The notes under the pieces: generated by a model
What the model was told of the DNA's origin: nothing
Databases searched by the model: none
The model's input: the letters and a program-made list of their open reading frames with translations, nothing else
Program-made: the position numbers and the translations under genes
Shown here: positions 23,495 to 33,599 of the stretch, one piece after another
Layout of the letters: each line of letters begins with the position of its first letter
Numbering within the stretch: position 1 is the first letter of the stretch
From: Cordylochernes scorpioides
Lineage: Eukaryota > Arthropoda > Arachnida > Pseudoscorpiones > Chernetidae
Direction: 5' to 3'
Length of the DNA: 64,000 bases
NCBI GenBank assembly: GCA_030710605.1
Contig: CP092886.1
Coordinates: 159,696,000-159,759,999 of the forward strand

Positions 23495-24018
23495 GTATAT
23501 ATATATGACGCTCTGCCATCTAAAAAGCTCATGTGAGCGGTTAGGAAATGCCATTTTTTGTGTTTTTTATACACTGCGTGACATTGAAAATGGAACACCA
23601 AGAAATAGTGGTCAGAAAATTATGCAAATTTCAGGGTAGACGCGCCTAACCGAGTTATGCAAATGATGTAAAATGCGCAGCTCTCGTTCGCACATGGAGT
23701 AAGATATAAGGGAAGGAACTTGCAGAAAGACGAACTGTGGCAAATGGTTGAGAGGGAATGGAGAGCCATCCCTCAGGACGCCATCCGTACACTGATTGAC
23801 TCTCTACCTAGACGTGTTGCTGTGTGCATCGCCGTCCGCGGTGGTCCTACTTGCTACTAAGCCGACGCCGTTCTCGCTCTGTATTATGACTATCATTTTG
23901 AAATAAAGATCACTTATTGTTCGTCCCTGTCTCTCTCTGTCTGCCGAGTTTCATCACTTTCTGGCCACTATTTCTTGGTGTTCCATTTTCAATGTCACGC
24001 AGTGTATGAACACCTGAC
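23495..24018 (+). repeat. Family A element split by a Tc1-derived MITE
   Basis: The left part (about 23510-23571) holds GCTCTGCCATCT, AGCTCATGTGAGC and GAAATGCC. The right part (24007-24018) supplies CACCTGACC. Removing the insert and one TA restores the usual family A tail. Confidence 0.65.
23572..24004 (+). mobile_element. Internally deleted Tc1-like element (MITE)
   Basis: A 433-bp derivative of the 1419-bp Tc1-like family with both 44-bp inverted repeats and flanking TA (23570-23571 and 24005-24006). Its interior joins the leader (...CTTGCAGAAA) directly to the transposase C-terminus (GACGAACTGTGGC...), removing about 1 kb. Both parental break sites contain AGAA and AGAC. It encodes no functional transposase but could be moved by the intact copies. 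Confidence 0.93.
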
Positions 24019-26464
24019 CATTTATATATATATTTTTCTGATATGTATATATTTAAGGTATTAAAAATATAAGGAATAATTATATATAACTGTGGCGGTT
24101 ACCTGAAGGTCTCCTATTCTGGATGCGGTCATCACCTGACCTCAACACAATGCGGCGTTCATCACTAGAACCACTGATCGCCGTTCAGGTAAACAGTTCT
24201 GAATCGCAAGTTCGCATCCGCAAGTCGTCTCGATATGGTACTTGAGCACACTGGAGTCTCAACATCTGCTGTATGGTGGGCACTGTGGGATCTGTATGTG
24301 CGAGCTCAGAGATCCTCTCTGCTTCTTCTCCCTCTATTGCGTCCCGAGCCGGTCCCCCGTGGGTATATGGGCTCCATCTTGGCTCTACTACTTCTGGCAC
24401 AATCCGCTGGTAATGTCATAACGATAGACGTGACGTTCTACAAGGATATTTTTCCACCCTGCCGTTTTCAATGCGACGCTGTCTCTCTGACAGTCCCTAA
24501 AAGGGATTTCTGCTGAGTTTATCTGGCATTCTCAATACTCAGTATTTAATTTAGCTTTATATAAACAAGATGCACAATCCCATTATTTTATCATTGCGGC
24601 AAAGGCAGTATAAAATTATTCTATTCTGAAGAATCATGCCTGTCATAAGTAGATCAAATTTCCTATTTCAGCATTTTTCATGATGGAATTTAATGGATCA
24701 ACTAATATGACCTAAACAATAACCAATATCTATAATTTGCGCATTCGCATCAAATTGAAATTATTTACATATTTTACATTAAATATAAAAATGATATTAA
24801 AGTGAGAGGAAACTCGCCTCTCTTATCGCAGATGTCTGTGTTTTGATCTAAAACATGTGGGACGAGAGGTGAACCGTTATCTTTATTCATCACTAACGTA
24901 GAAATGTATATTTTCAAATCCATTATAAGAATTTCATATTTGTGGTTAGCAATATGGATTGCTAAACTTTCAAAACATATTTGATTTTATCTTACTATTT
25001 ACATTGTATCTCCTGCTTTCATTTTGTTCGGCGCAGATTTCATTTTCCATCAAGGCGTGCAATGAGAGAGAGAGAGCAGCAGGTATGTGAAATAACTATG
25101 TGATAATATATAAAAATAACAATCAAATACCGAAGAAATAGAACGGCATGAACATTTATTGTCAGAAAAAAGACCAAGTCGTCCCCCATGTTGACTAAAG
25201 GTACCAATAGCCTTCCTTCAAGGTCACCTGACATTGTGCTCGAGGAGCTGTGGTTGACTAGGTGTCGTCTGTATCCTGCTCAGCAACCCCCGTTCACATG
25301 TTCTGTAAGATTCTTGGACCCGGGGGTATCACCCATTAATTAGAATAAGCACTTAAATTCCGATTCTCACACGAATTCCGATTCTTGTCCAGGACTTTAG
25401 TCATTTATCACGTGAATGGGTAATCTATAATTAGCAATTTTCAATCAAAATAATGTAATTAACTCGAGGTAATTAACCTGCTCTTAAATAGATATTTTAT
25501 TTGAACTTAATTTTGTTCTTTTCTCTAAAAAATATCTTTAAAGAGAACTTAAATGAGTCGACGTTTTTTTAATCACGTATTTATATAGTAGTGGGTAAGT
25601 TAGTTTTATCTAACTATGTTTAAAAGGTCGTAGCAATAAAGAGTTAAATTTACAGTAGACAAATGCACTACACAATTGTCCAACAATGCGAGGCTGACAT
25701 GTCACGTGGCTTGACATGGCAGCGAGAGGAGAACTACGATGATCAAACATGGCGCCTCATTTGTAACCATTCCGATGGTAGGGGCGCTCAAATGGAATGG
25801 AAAATTAGTTGCTTTTTTTTTTTGGTCGCGCTCGGTAATTTTCCCAATGGCTTCTTGATAAGCCGTGATGGAATAAGTAATTGTGCCGTGTCGCTTACAA
25901 GGACTTGGCAAATTGTCGGGATAATTACGGGACATATTTACGTCTGATTTATAGAGAGAGAATTCCAAAACTCACCTTGGTTCAAACAACAATTAGTTTC
26001 TACTAATGGCTTTTCGAAATACATCTTAAAGCCGATAATTAGATTTGGAGTTCTACATTAATTGGAACGCTGTTATTTGTAACATTCAATGATAATTTGT
26101 TTTAGCTTATTCTTTTATTAGATAAATATTCAAAATATAATTTAAAATAAATTTATGGAGGTGTAAATAATATAATTGATGTATATTAACTTAAACGAAA
26201 CATAATTAATATGCCAGAAGTAATTGTTTAGAGTTATTTTACCGAAGTTCCAACAATAACGGATGAAAATCTATTTATTTCTTGGTATATCTCCTGACAG
26301 GATCTTATAAAAAGAGAAAACAGATGCCCATCATCAGGTGGTAAAATTATAAAAACATCACTTCCTTATCGGGTAACTAAACGTTTTTTAAATGTACATA
26401 TGTGTGTGTGGGGTAAAATTATATGAATATATATATTTAAAGTTTTTATAATATATATATATGA
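24019..26464. other. Anonymous region with two GC-richer islands
   Basis: About 24085-24520 is GC-richer and has a 71-codon minus-strand frame without recognisable domain. About 25660-25950 is a second GC-richer island containing CATGGCGCC and TAAGTAATTGTGCC. The rest is AT-rich. I see no gene I can defend. Confidence 0.35.
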
Positions 26465-26466
26465 TA

Positions 26467-27885
26467 CACTGCGTAACATTGAAAATGGAACACCAAGAAA
26501 TACTGGTCAGAAAAGGATGAAACTCGGCAGACAGAGAGAGACAGGGACGAACAATAAGTGATCTTTATTTCAAAATGATAGTCATAATACAGAGCGAGAA
26601 CGGCGTCGGCTTAGTAGCAAGTAGGACCACCGCGGACGGCGATGCACGCAGCAACACGTCTAGGTAGAGAGTCAATCAGAGTACGGATGGCGTCCTGAGG
26701 GATGGCTCTCCATTCCCTCTCAACCATTTGCCACAGTTCGTCTTCTGAACGCGGCTGTGGCAAGGCATGCAAACGGCGTCCAATGATGTCCCAGACGTGC
26801 TCGATTGGTGAGAGATCAGGAGAGTACGGTGGCCAGGGAAGCATCTGTACATCTTGCAGAGCTTTTTGGCTAATGCGAGCAGTGTGCTGTCGGGCGTTAT
26901 CCTGCTGATAAAGGGCATTGGGTACCCCCTGAAGGTAGGGGAGTGTCACCGGTCGCAGCACATCATCAACGTATCGTTGGGCCGTCATAGTGCCCTGAAT
27001 ACGAAGTAAAGGTGACCTGGAATCATACGCGATTGCGCCCCAAACCATGATTCCACGTTGTCGCACGGTGGGGCGTTCCACAATTGCTGCCGGATTGGAC
27101 CTTTCTCCACGTCGACGCCACACGCGTACACGGCGACTATCCCTGGACAAGCAGAAACGCGACTCATCTGAGAACACGACCCTGTGCCATTCCGTCATCC
27201 ACGTCGATCTAGCCCAGCACCATTCCAAACGTTGGCGCCTATTCGGTGGGGTCAATGGCAGTCTTCTTAGCGGACGGCATGAGTGCAAGCCATTAGCAAC
27301 CAATCGACGGGAAATGGTTCTGGTCGAGATGGAATGATCTAGGGTGTCTTGCACATGTTGCAGGATGGCGGTACAAGTGGCTTGTGGGGCCGCCACTGCT
27401 TGTCGAAGGATACGCCGATCCACACGTGCTGACGTCACTCTGGTTGCACCGACATTCCTATAAATTGCCACATTTCCTTGTTCCAACCATCTTCTCCACA
27501 GTCGGTGCACCGTGGACGCACCAAGGTGTGTATCAGCTGCGATTTGACGTATGGACCAACCTGCCCTTTTCAGTCCGATCACCATGTACCTCGTAAAAGC
27601 GTCTGTCTGCTTGAACTGCCTCCGTTTACGATGACCTGGCATTCTCTGTTATTACACGTGTCTTTTGACACAAGAACAAAATTTCTACAATGATTTTCCT
27701 TGAAGAAATAACGACACGAATACTGTCCTTTCTGCAAGTTCCTTCCCTTATATCTTACTCCATGTGCGCACGAGAGCTGCGCATTTTACATCATTTGCAT
27801 AACTCGGTTAGGCGCGTCTACCCTGAAATTTGCATAATTTTCTGGCCACTATTTCTTGGTGTTCCATTTTCAATGTCACGCAGTG
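26467..27885 (-). mobile_element. Tc1-like transposon, copy 2
   Basis: A 1419-bp element, inverted relative to copy 1, flanked by TA (26465-26466 and 27886-27887). The inverted repeat at 27842-27885 is perfect and the one at 26467-26510 has three substitutions. Same internal structure as copy 1. Confidence 0.97.
26611..27642 (-). CDS. Tc1-like transposase, copy 2
   Basis: Intact 343-codon frame, six residues different from copy 1. The catalytic residues (D159, D248, E281) and the short 32-residue spacing between the last two are the same. Differences include G19 to Y in the first DNA-binding region and P252 to Q inside the conserved DNARPH block. The second change lies four residues after catalytic D248, in a motif almost invariant in Tc1 proteins, so this copy may be less active. 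Start and stop codons are at the same positions as in copy 1. The gene lies within its own terminal repeats and shows no frameshift. Confidence 0.95.
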   Translation of the reverse strand: MPGHRKRRQFKQTDAFTRYMVIGLKRAGWSIRQIAADTHLGASTVHRLWRRWLEQGNVAIYRNVGATRVTSARVDRRILRQAVAAPQATCTAILQHVQDTLDHSISTRTISRRLVANGLHSCRPLRRLPLTPPNRRQRLEWCWARSTWMTEWHRVVFSDESRFCLSRDSRRVRVWRRRGERSNPAAIVERPTVRQRGIMVWGAIAYDSRSPLLRIQGTMTAQRYVDDVLRPVTLPYLQGVPNALYQQDNARQHTARISQKALQDVQMLPWPPYSPDLSPIEHVWDIIGRRLHALPQPRSEDELWQMVEREWRAIPQDAIRTLIDSLPRRVAACIAVRGGPTCY

Positions 27886-27887
27886 TA

Positions 27888-28545
27888 TATTGTTGTGGAA
27901 GGATAATATTCATGTACCAAAGGTTAGACCTCTCCCTTTTAAAATTTATTGTTTTGATATATATGCATTTTATATACTTAGTTTATAGGCTGCCACTGGC
28001 CCCAAATCTTCTATTTTCCTGGATTTATACTTGTATTTGGCTTCTCTTGTATTTGGCACAGACAGGGAGAGACTGCAGAATCAAATAAAAAATAGGTCCT
28101 TCTAGAAAGAGGCCATCGAGGTTTGTGACTGGACTCTGAATGTCTATCCAGACAGTCTTTGTCACCACGATCGTTTATTGTTTCTTCGATCTCAACTGAA
28201 TATCCTATCGAATGATAAGTTTGAATACAGAGCGTATATGATATATATATATTGTTATATATGACTAGTATTATTAGGTTATATCGAATTGAGAGAGAGT
28301 AGTTGGAAAATTACCATAGAGAAAAATAAAAGAATATAATTTTCTTCTTTTTCAAGCAATAGCTTACAAGTTTTGGACACGATCTGCCTAAATGTTTCCG
28401 AAGTAGATTGTTGGTGTTTTTTTTTTTATAGAACGGATCTTGTAAATTCCAAGGTAACTGTATTTTAATGTTGATCCTGTATTATTTAGTAAATATAGAA
28501 ATTGTAGTAATTATTAACAAAAAGTAATGTCATTTTATTTTGGAA
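27888..28545. other. Anonymous AT-rich stretch
   Basis: A worn family G motif (GTACCAAAGGTTAGACCTCT) near 27915. Otherwise nothing recognisable. Confidence 0.4.
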
Positions 28546-28547
28546 AG

Positions 28548-28592
28548 GTGAGCTTTCGAGAGGACGTTCTTATACGGGTTCATCAAAACCTG
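28548..28592 (-). ncRNA. Penelope-type terminal hairpin, hammerhead-like
   Basis: Minus strand: TTTGATGAACCCGTATAAGA, then ACGTCCTCTC and GAAAGCTCACC. TGATGA and GAAA boxes are separated by a degenerate stem. The layout fits a Penelope pseudo-LTR relic. Confidence 0.45.
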
Positions 28593-28671
28593 CACATGCG
28601 CGGGCGTGCATAGTGGTCATTTGAAATCAAACGATTAAAACATATTCAAAAACACTCAATATATTAAAAAA

Positions 28672-29045
28672 CAACATTTAAAGTTTCACCGCATAAGTTT
28701 CTTTTCTGTGAAAAATCAATATTTATTTCAAAGAGAAATATCTACTATTTCTAACTTTTTTGGATGAAGTATGAAAGGGTGAAAATGAAGAGTAATGGCG
28801 AACGCGGAAAAATACGTCCAGGGTAGCCTAGTGGACATGGCATCTGCCCGGTAAGCGGAACGTTGTGGGTTCGATTCCCGCCCCTGGACACTTTTATTTT
28901 TCCGCGCGCGCGCGTTCGCCATTACTCTTCATTTTCACCCTTTCACACTTCATCCAAAAAAGTTAGAAATAGTAGATATTTCTCTTTGAAATAAATATTG
29001 TTTTTTCACAGAAAAGAAACTTATGCGGTGAAACTTTAAATGTTG
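28672..29045. mobile_element. Large palindrome with a tRNA-like gene at its centre
   Basis: Arms 28672-28813 and 28893-29045 are inverted repeats of about 142 and 153 bases with very few differences. The main one is a CG-dinucleotide expansion in the right arm (about 28905-28913). The only non-palindromic part is an 80-bp centre that is almost exactly the tRNA-like sequence. Arm tips read CAACATTTAAAGTTTC and its complement. No TA or other target duplication is clear. The structure is that of a foldback element; why a tRNA sits at its apex is unknown. Confidence 0.9.
28817..28889 (+). tRNA. tRNA-like gene, anticodon GGT by position (Thr), probably not functional
   Basis: Folds as a cloverleaf: acceptor stem TCCAGGG/CCCTGGA (7 bp), D stem GCC/GGC, anticodon stem TCTGC/GCGGA with a 7-base loop CCGGTAA, T stem GTGGG/CCCGC with loop TTCGATT. 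The A box (TAGCCTAGTGG) and B box (GGTTCGATTCC) for RNA polymerase III are intact. A T-run follows at about 28892-28900. The loop has C instead of the invariant U at position 33, so decoding function is doubtful. It may be a tRNA-derived pol III promoter module instead. Confidence 0.65.
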
Positions 29046-29400
29046 CTTTATAATCATACGCCGCAGTCCTTTATAATGACTCAATATATTGCTGCGTATT
29101 TTACGAATATGAGATACTTTAAATATCTTTTGATGTTTTAAATTCAAATACGTACGCCCGCGCGCGTGCAGATAGACACAAATGATTTTAATAACTAGTT
29201 GAAATTTCCTCTCATAGCTTTGATAAGCCTGAAGAATAGCGCCTTTGCTCTAGAGATTTTATTGTTAATATTTTACTAATTTTTATAAAATGCATTCAGT
29301 AAATGCACGAAAACAATGCCTTTTTTATCTTCTCCATGAAGGGCGTTGATAGTCACCAGCTAAAACATTCGGCTGATTTAATGACTTCTCCGTAGGATGT
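29046..29400. other. Anonymous stretch
   Basis: AT-rich with a CGCGCG-containing patch near 29158-29167. No gene or repeat recognised. Confidence 0.4.
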
Positions 29401-29404
29401 GTAA

Positions 29405-29510
29405 ATACAGAGGCTGCCCTTGTACTGATGACGGCCATATCCAGAAACTGTGGAATACAGGTTGTTGGCTTCAGGGCGAGCTTTCTAAATCTGGTTTTGT
29501 GGCTTATTCA
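29405..29510 (+). ncRNA. Family F hammerhead-like motif, copy 1
   Basis: CTTGTA, CTGATGA (about 29424-29430), a 12-base stem II region, GAAA, then CTGTGGAA and TACAGG. Helix I CTTGTA/TACAGG pairs over six bases with one G-T pair. The triplet before the cleavage point is GAA where copy 2 has GTA. Flanking sequence matches the other two copies. Confidence 0.6.
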
Positions 29511-30300
29511 ATTATCTGATTCTGATGTTCTGTTCAATAGAAGTTTCAACGATGCATTGGTACAAGGCATAAGCATTTATTTATTAAAAGGGAGTAGTGC
29601 TTTTTGCACTCGAATAATGTCCTCCCGCATTTTGACATAATACATTAAATATATATATAAATTGAACATATATTACATAATTAATAGGAAAATACATGTA
29701 CTAAAAGGTATAATGCGCATACACACATGCGCATATATATAATAAATTAATTTTTCATTTATATTAATTCTTAATATTAGAGACGACTTTCTGAGAAATA
29801 TGCCCAGATATTTCAGAGATATGATATTTTATTTCTCAATAATTATTTGAACCAGGTTGGTCTCTCTATTTACCGCCGAGAGGTATACCTTCCTAGGTTT
29901 GTTTGTATTTATGCTCTCCTCTAAGTGCACCTTAGAATGTTTATTCGCGTAGAGAGAGAAATTATTTATGAAAGTTTCTCTCTCTGATTTCTAAATCATC
30001 AGAAAATAAATTCGCTGAGTGCTCCCCGTCCTGGATGTACCGAGGGCTGGATGTAGATAGCCCTCTCAACCATCGCCATCAATGGGCGTTGTCACCAGAG
30101 TAAAATTGTCACCAGAGTGTAAAAGAAACATTGTGAATAATTGTTTGGACTGAAATAATTTCATTTTTTAAACAAATTATCAATACCATTCACAACTGTA
30201 TAATTTAGATGTAGTGAGAATTAAATTGTTGTCCTATAATTAAAGTTATATGCCGGATTAGAAAGCATCAGTTTATTTATGTATATAATAAAAATTAGGA
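29511..30300. other. Anonymous AT-rich stretch
   Basis: Contains short GTACTAAAAGGTATAATGC (family G-like) near 29699 and nothing else recognisable. Confidence 0.4.
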
Positions 30301-30302
30301 AA

Positions 30303-30530
30303 CTCAGGTGTTGTTATTAAAAATGAAATAGGCATATCCTGACTGCTCGGATGAGCAGTTACTCACTGCCCGAAAAGCGTACGTGGCTGGCTTTCCTTGA
30401 TATGTCAATAAATGAGGTGGCTAAATATTATGGAATAACCTAAATCGACGTTTAGCTTATTTATATTCCGCTAGATGGCGCTCTGCCATATAAAATGTTC
30501 ATATGAGAGGTCAGGATATGCCTATATATA
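30303..30530 (+). repeat. Family A element with altered hammerhead stem II
   Basis: Order of modules: inverted tail (CAGGTGTTGTTATT, GGCATATCCTGA), hammerhead-like core, CTTGATATGTCAATAA, then GGAATA/TATTCC, CTAAA/TTTAG, GATGGC/GCCAT hairpins and GGTCAGGATATGCC. Core: CGGATGA at 30348-30354, stem II GCAGT/ACTGC, GAAA at 30372-30375, GTA at 30379-30381, CGTGG at 30382-30386. Stem II differs in sequence from other copies yet still pairs. Confidence 0.65.
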
Positions 30531-30584
30531 TATGTACTTAGTAAGGCAGCTCCCCCTTTAATTATGAATCGCTTTTATGCATAG

Positions 30585-30835
30585 TGTGATGTATTTAGGT
30601 TGATTTAAAAGTAGAAATATATTTTAGGCTTCATTTATTTAAATGGCTTTTATTATATTACACCGTATTAGATGCAAGCTTAAGAATTACAAGTTAACAA
30701 TCGAATTATATGATGATAAATTATATGTTATGATATATACAATATATCGCAGAATAATAATCTGTGGATTTAATATTATTATTATATTAATATATTATAT
30801 ACAATATTATATAATTAAAATATAAATATACGACA
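30585..30835 (-). repeat. 3' LTR of the deleted LTR element
   Basis: 251 bp, very close to 32185-32439 with only a few substitutions and small indels. On the minus strand it starts TG and ends CA. AT-rich, with an ATT-repeat zone. Confidence 0.93.
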
Positions 30836-30848
30836 GTTCCTTCCCTCC

Positions 30849-31400
30849 TTAGAAATGGAATCTGTCAGGCGGCCTCCTCTCCCTTAGAGGATATCGCCGA
30901 CTCGGTAGCGGAGTCCCCTGTTCTGCTGCTGCTGAGGTCCCCGGAGTGGGCTGGCACAGTGGGGCGTCTTCTCTACTGGAGGATGTAGCAGTCTTGTCTA
31001 AGGGAATGTCTTCATGATTTCTTTGGACATTTTGGGGCGTCGGGAGGAACACCTCTGGATCAGGACAAGGCAATGTCCAGTTTTTTTCTTATTTGCCCAG
31101 CATGTCGTCTCCATACTCTCTTATCCCTTAGCAGAATCCTGTAAAAGCATTTTCCCAGCTTTTCTGTGATTTCTCCCTCGATCCATCTATTTGGACCAAA
31201 ATGACCTCTAACTAAAACATCTTCATTTACCTCGAATTCCGGAAATGTTTTCTTTCCTAATTTGGCTTTGCTTTCAAAATTTGGTCTCAAAAGATTCCAT
31301 CTACTTTTTGGCATTCTTTTCAGAAATAACACGGCCGGCGCTTCTTTCGTGCTGGAATTTTGAATTATGTTAATATTATTAGATTTTTTATTTACGAGAA
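30849..31400 (-). pseudogene. Integrase C-terminal tail and pol end of the deleted LTR element
   Basis: Two overlapping minus-strand frames. One (about 31060-31400) ends in a typical gypsy integrase C-terminal domain: VLVRGHFGPNRWIEGEI, then WRRHAGQIRK. The next (30849-31073) is proline-rich and finishes RRYPLRERRPPDRFHF, a common pol C-terminus. They follow gag directly, with the pol core missing. The two frames overlap by 14 bases, so a frameshift or real overlap separates them. Confidence 0.8.
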
Positions 31401-31409
31401 ATTTCAAAT

Positions 31410-32106
31410 TTGAAATTCTTTTCCTTCCTACATATGGGTTTAATGTGCCCAATTTTGCCGCAATTATGACATTTAGATTTTTTAAAATAACACTTATCTG
31501 ACGAATGATAATTTTTGCCACAATGAGAACATTTAATTTTGAATTTATACTCATTTTGAATATCATCAACAATTCAGTTCTCATTTTGCCTAATCATCTT
31601 TAAATCATTATTTGCGGCTTCATAAGATAGAGTTATTTCATATAATCTATTTCGGCTTGCATCATCTCCTTCCTGCAATAATCTTTGTTATAATTTATCA
31701 GATTTAACGCCAATTACAATTTTATCTCTAAGCATTTCGTTTAGTGTATTTCCAAATTTACATGCATCTGCTAAATTTCTCAATTCTGCCATATATTCGG
31801 CGATAGATTCATTTTCTTGCATTCTCTTAAAAATTTAAATCTAGCAGGAATTATTTTTGGTGTAGGTGCAAGATATTGCTGCAATTTAGCGATAATTTCA
31901 TCAAAACATTTCGAAGATAGATCTTCTGGCGCAAATAAATCTTCAGTTAATTTATACATTTTTGTACCTAATAACGTAAGAAGTATTGGGATGTATTTAT
32001 TTTCAGGCGTTTCATTCACTATAAATGCAGATTTAAGACATTTTATGAAAATATCGAAACTATCTTCTGAAAATCTTGGAAATGGAACTAAATTTGCGTT
32101 CGCCAT
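31410..32106 (-). pseudogene. gag of the deleted LTR element
   Basis: The frame starts MANANLVPFPRFSEDSFD at 32106 and shows a retrotransposon gag (capsid-like) sequence. It shifts frame near 31830, where a second frame carries on the capsid. Two CCHC zinc knuckles (CSHCGKNYHSSDKC and CHNCGKIGHIKPIC) lie in a third segment at about 31440-31530. Gag binds element RNA and forms particles. Here it is interrupted by at least one frameshift and one stop, so it would depend on a helper. Confidence 0.8.
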
Positions 32107-32184
32107 TTTGAATAAAATTATATAGTCTTTTTAAAATTTAGTTAAACTTAATTTAAAGTTTTTTTTTATATCCTCGTCGCCATC

Positions 32185-32439
32185 TGTGGTGTATTTAGGT
32201 TGATTTAAAAGTAGAAATATATTTTAGGCTTATTTTTTAAAATGGCTTTTATTATATTACACCGTATTAGATACAAGCTTAAGAATTACAAGTTAACAAT
32301 CGAATTATATGATGATAAATTATATGTTATGATATATACAATATATCGCAGAATAATAATCTTTGGATTTAATATTATTATTATATTAATATATTATATA
32401 CAATATCATATTATATAATTAAAATATAAATATACGACA
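32185..32439 (-). repeat. 5' LTR of the deleted LTR element
   Basis: 255 bp, matching 30585-30835 with a few differences. It directly abuts the TGGCGACGAGGAT primer-binding-like site on its inner side. Confidence 0.93.
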
Positions 32440-32444
32440 CATAG

Positions 32445-33599
32445 TTGAAGGGAGATATGCCTCTCTAGGTACATGAATATAATCTTCTTGCAAATTTATA
32501 TTATATATGTTATATTTTTATATATTCTTTTGATTTATTTTATTTTAAGACATATTTTTCCAGCGCTAGATGAAGTGAAATTATTATTTATCGTATAAAC
32601 TGTTTATAATAAAAATGTATTAGACCAAATTAATTAGACCAAACTTAGGAAAATCGTCATATTTAATGACTCGGATGTAGAATAAAATGGCATCAGTTGC
32701 TAGAAGCTTCGAACACCTAAAATTTGTGACTTTTTTCCTGATTGTAAAAATTAATTTCTAGATAAATAATGCAACGATATAATAAGATAGCAGTCTTAAG
32801 GTCCACACTTATGAATCGATAGAACTATTCCTTAAAGGTAGTGACTGGAGTTTTAACCCTCAACGCGCGGAAGAAAACCAAAACCAAGAAACGTGCCCCT
32901 AGAAAATCAATATCGGCGCAGCAGATAAGGACAAGAATGTTCTCGCACCTCTATCTAATTAGTTTGGCTCATTATAAAACATTTTAGAAGCGCCGAGATA
33001 TGCAGGCGCCAGATAATTGCTAACAAAAACTCATCTCCTGCCCACTTTTTATCTTCACTCGCACAAAAGGGATTTCCCAAAAATCTCCTTAAATTTAAAA
33101 AGACTTGGCTTTGATTGGCTATACCGACTACTTAGCTTCTAGTTAATAAGACAGGATTAGGAAGATGGGCGCGATATATACTTTTTTCCTCGGCGTCGTG
33201 TTCACACATTTGCATAAATATCTTTAAAACAATCACAAGATTTTTCTATTAGAATATTTATCGGAGTTTTTGCCTCTGCATTCAAATGGATTTGAATATT
33301 TCTCCACAACTTTTAGTTTATATTTTAAAACTTTTTATCGTCGGAATATAAAATAATGAGATTACAAATGTATTTGTTTTATTGAAGTGTAATACATCAC
33401 CACACAGAAAGCATATCGTTTGATGGACAGGCTCAATGTTTCTCCTAAATTTTCAAATAAAAGAACCAACATTCACTCATTTTTATATAATATTAAGTTC
33501 AATAAATTACCTTTTTTATATATTATGTTTTGAGTATATATTTTTTTAATTTATAAACATATATATGATTCTATATGCCAATATATCCCCCTGGGAGTG
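32445..33599. other. Anonymous AT-rich stretch
   Basis: Starts with a worn family G segment (GAGATATGCCTCTCTAGGTAC). No gene seen. Confidence 0.4.

Larger units (their letters stand above)
30585..32439 (-). mobile_element. Non-autonomous LTR retrotransposon lacking most of pol
   Basis: LTRs of 251 and 255 bp flank a 1.35-kb interior, with a perfect 5-bp target duplication CATAG (30580-30584 and 32440-32444). On the minus strand the element starts TGTCGTATAT. The primer-binding position reads TGGCGACGAGGAT and the polypurine tract AAGGAGGGAAGGAAC precedes the 3' LTR. Inside are gag and the extreme C-terminus of integrase only. Protease, reverse transcriptase, RNase H and the integrase core are gone. 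Confidence 0.93.

Noticed and set aside
28728..28922. 64-codon minus-strand frame across the tRNA-like sequence
   Set aside because: It is the antisense of a tRNA-like gene plus palindrome arms, not a protein gene.
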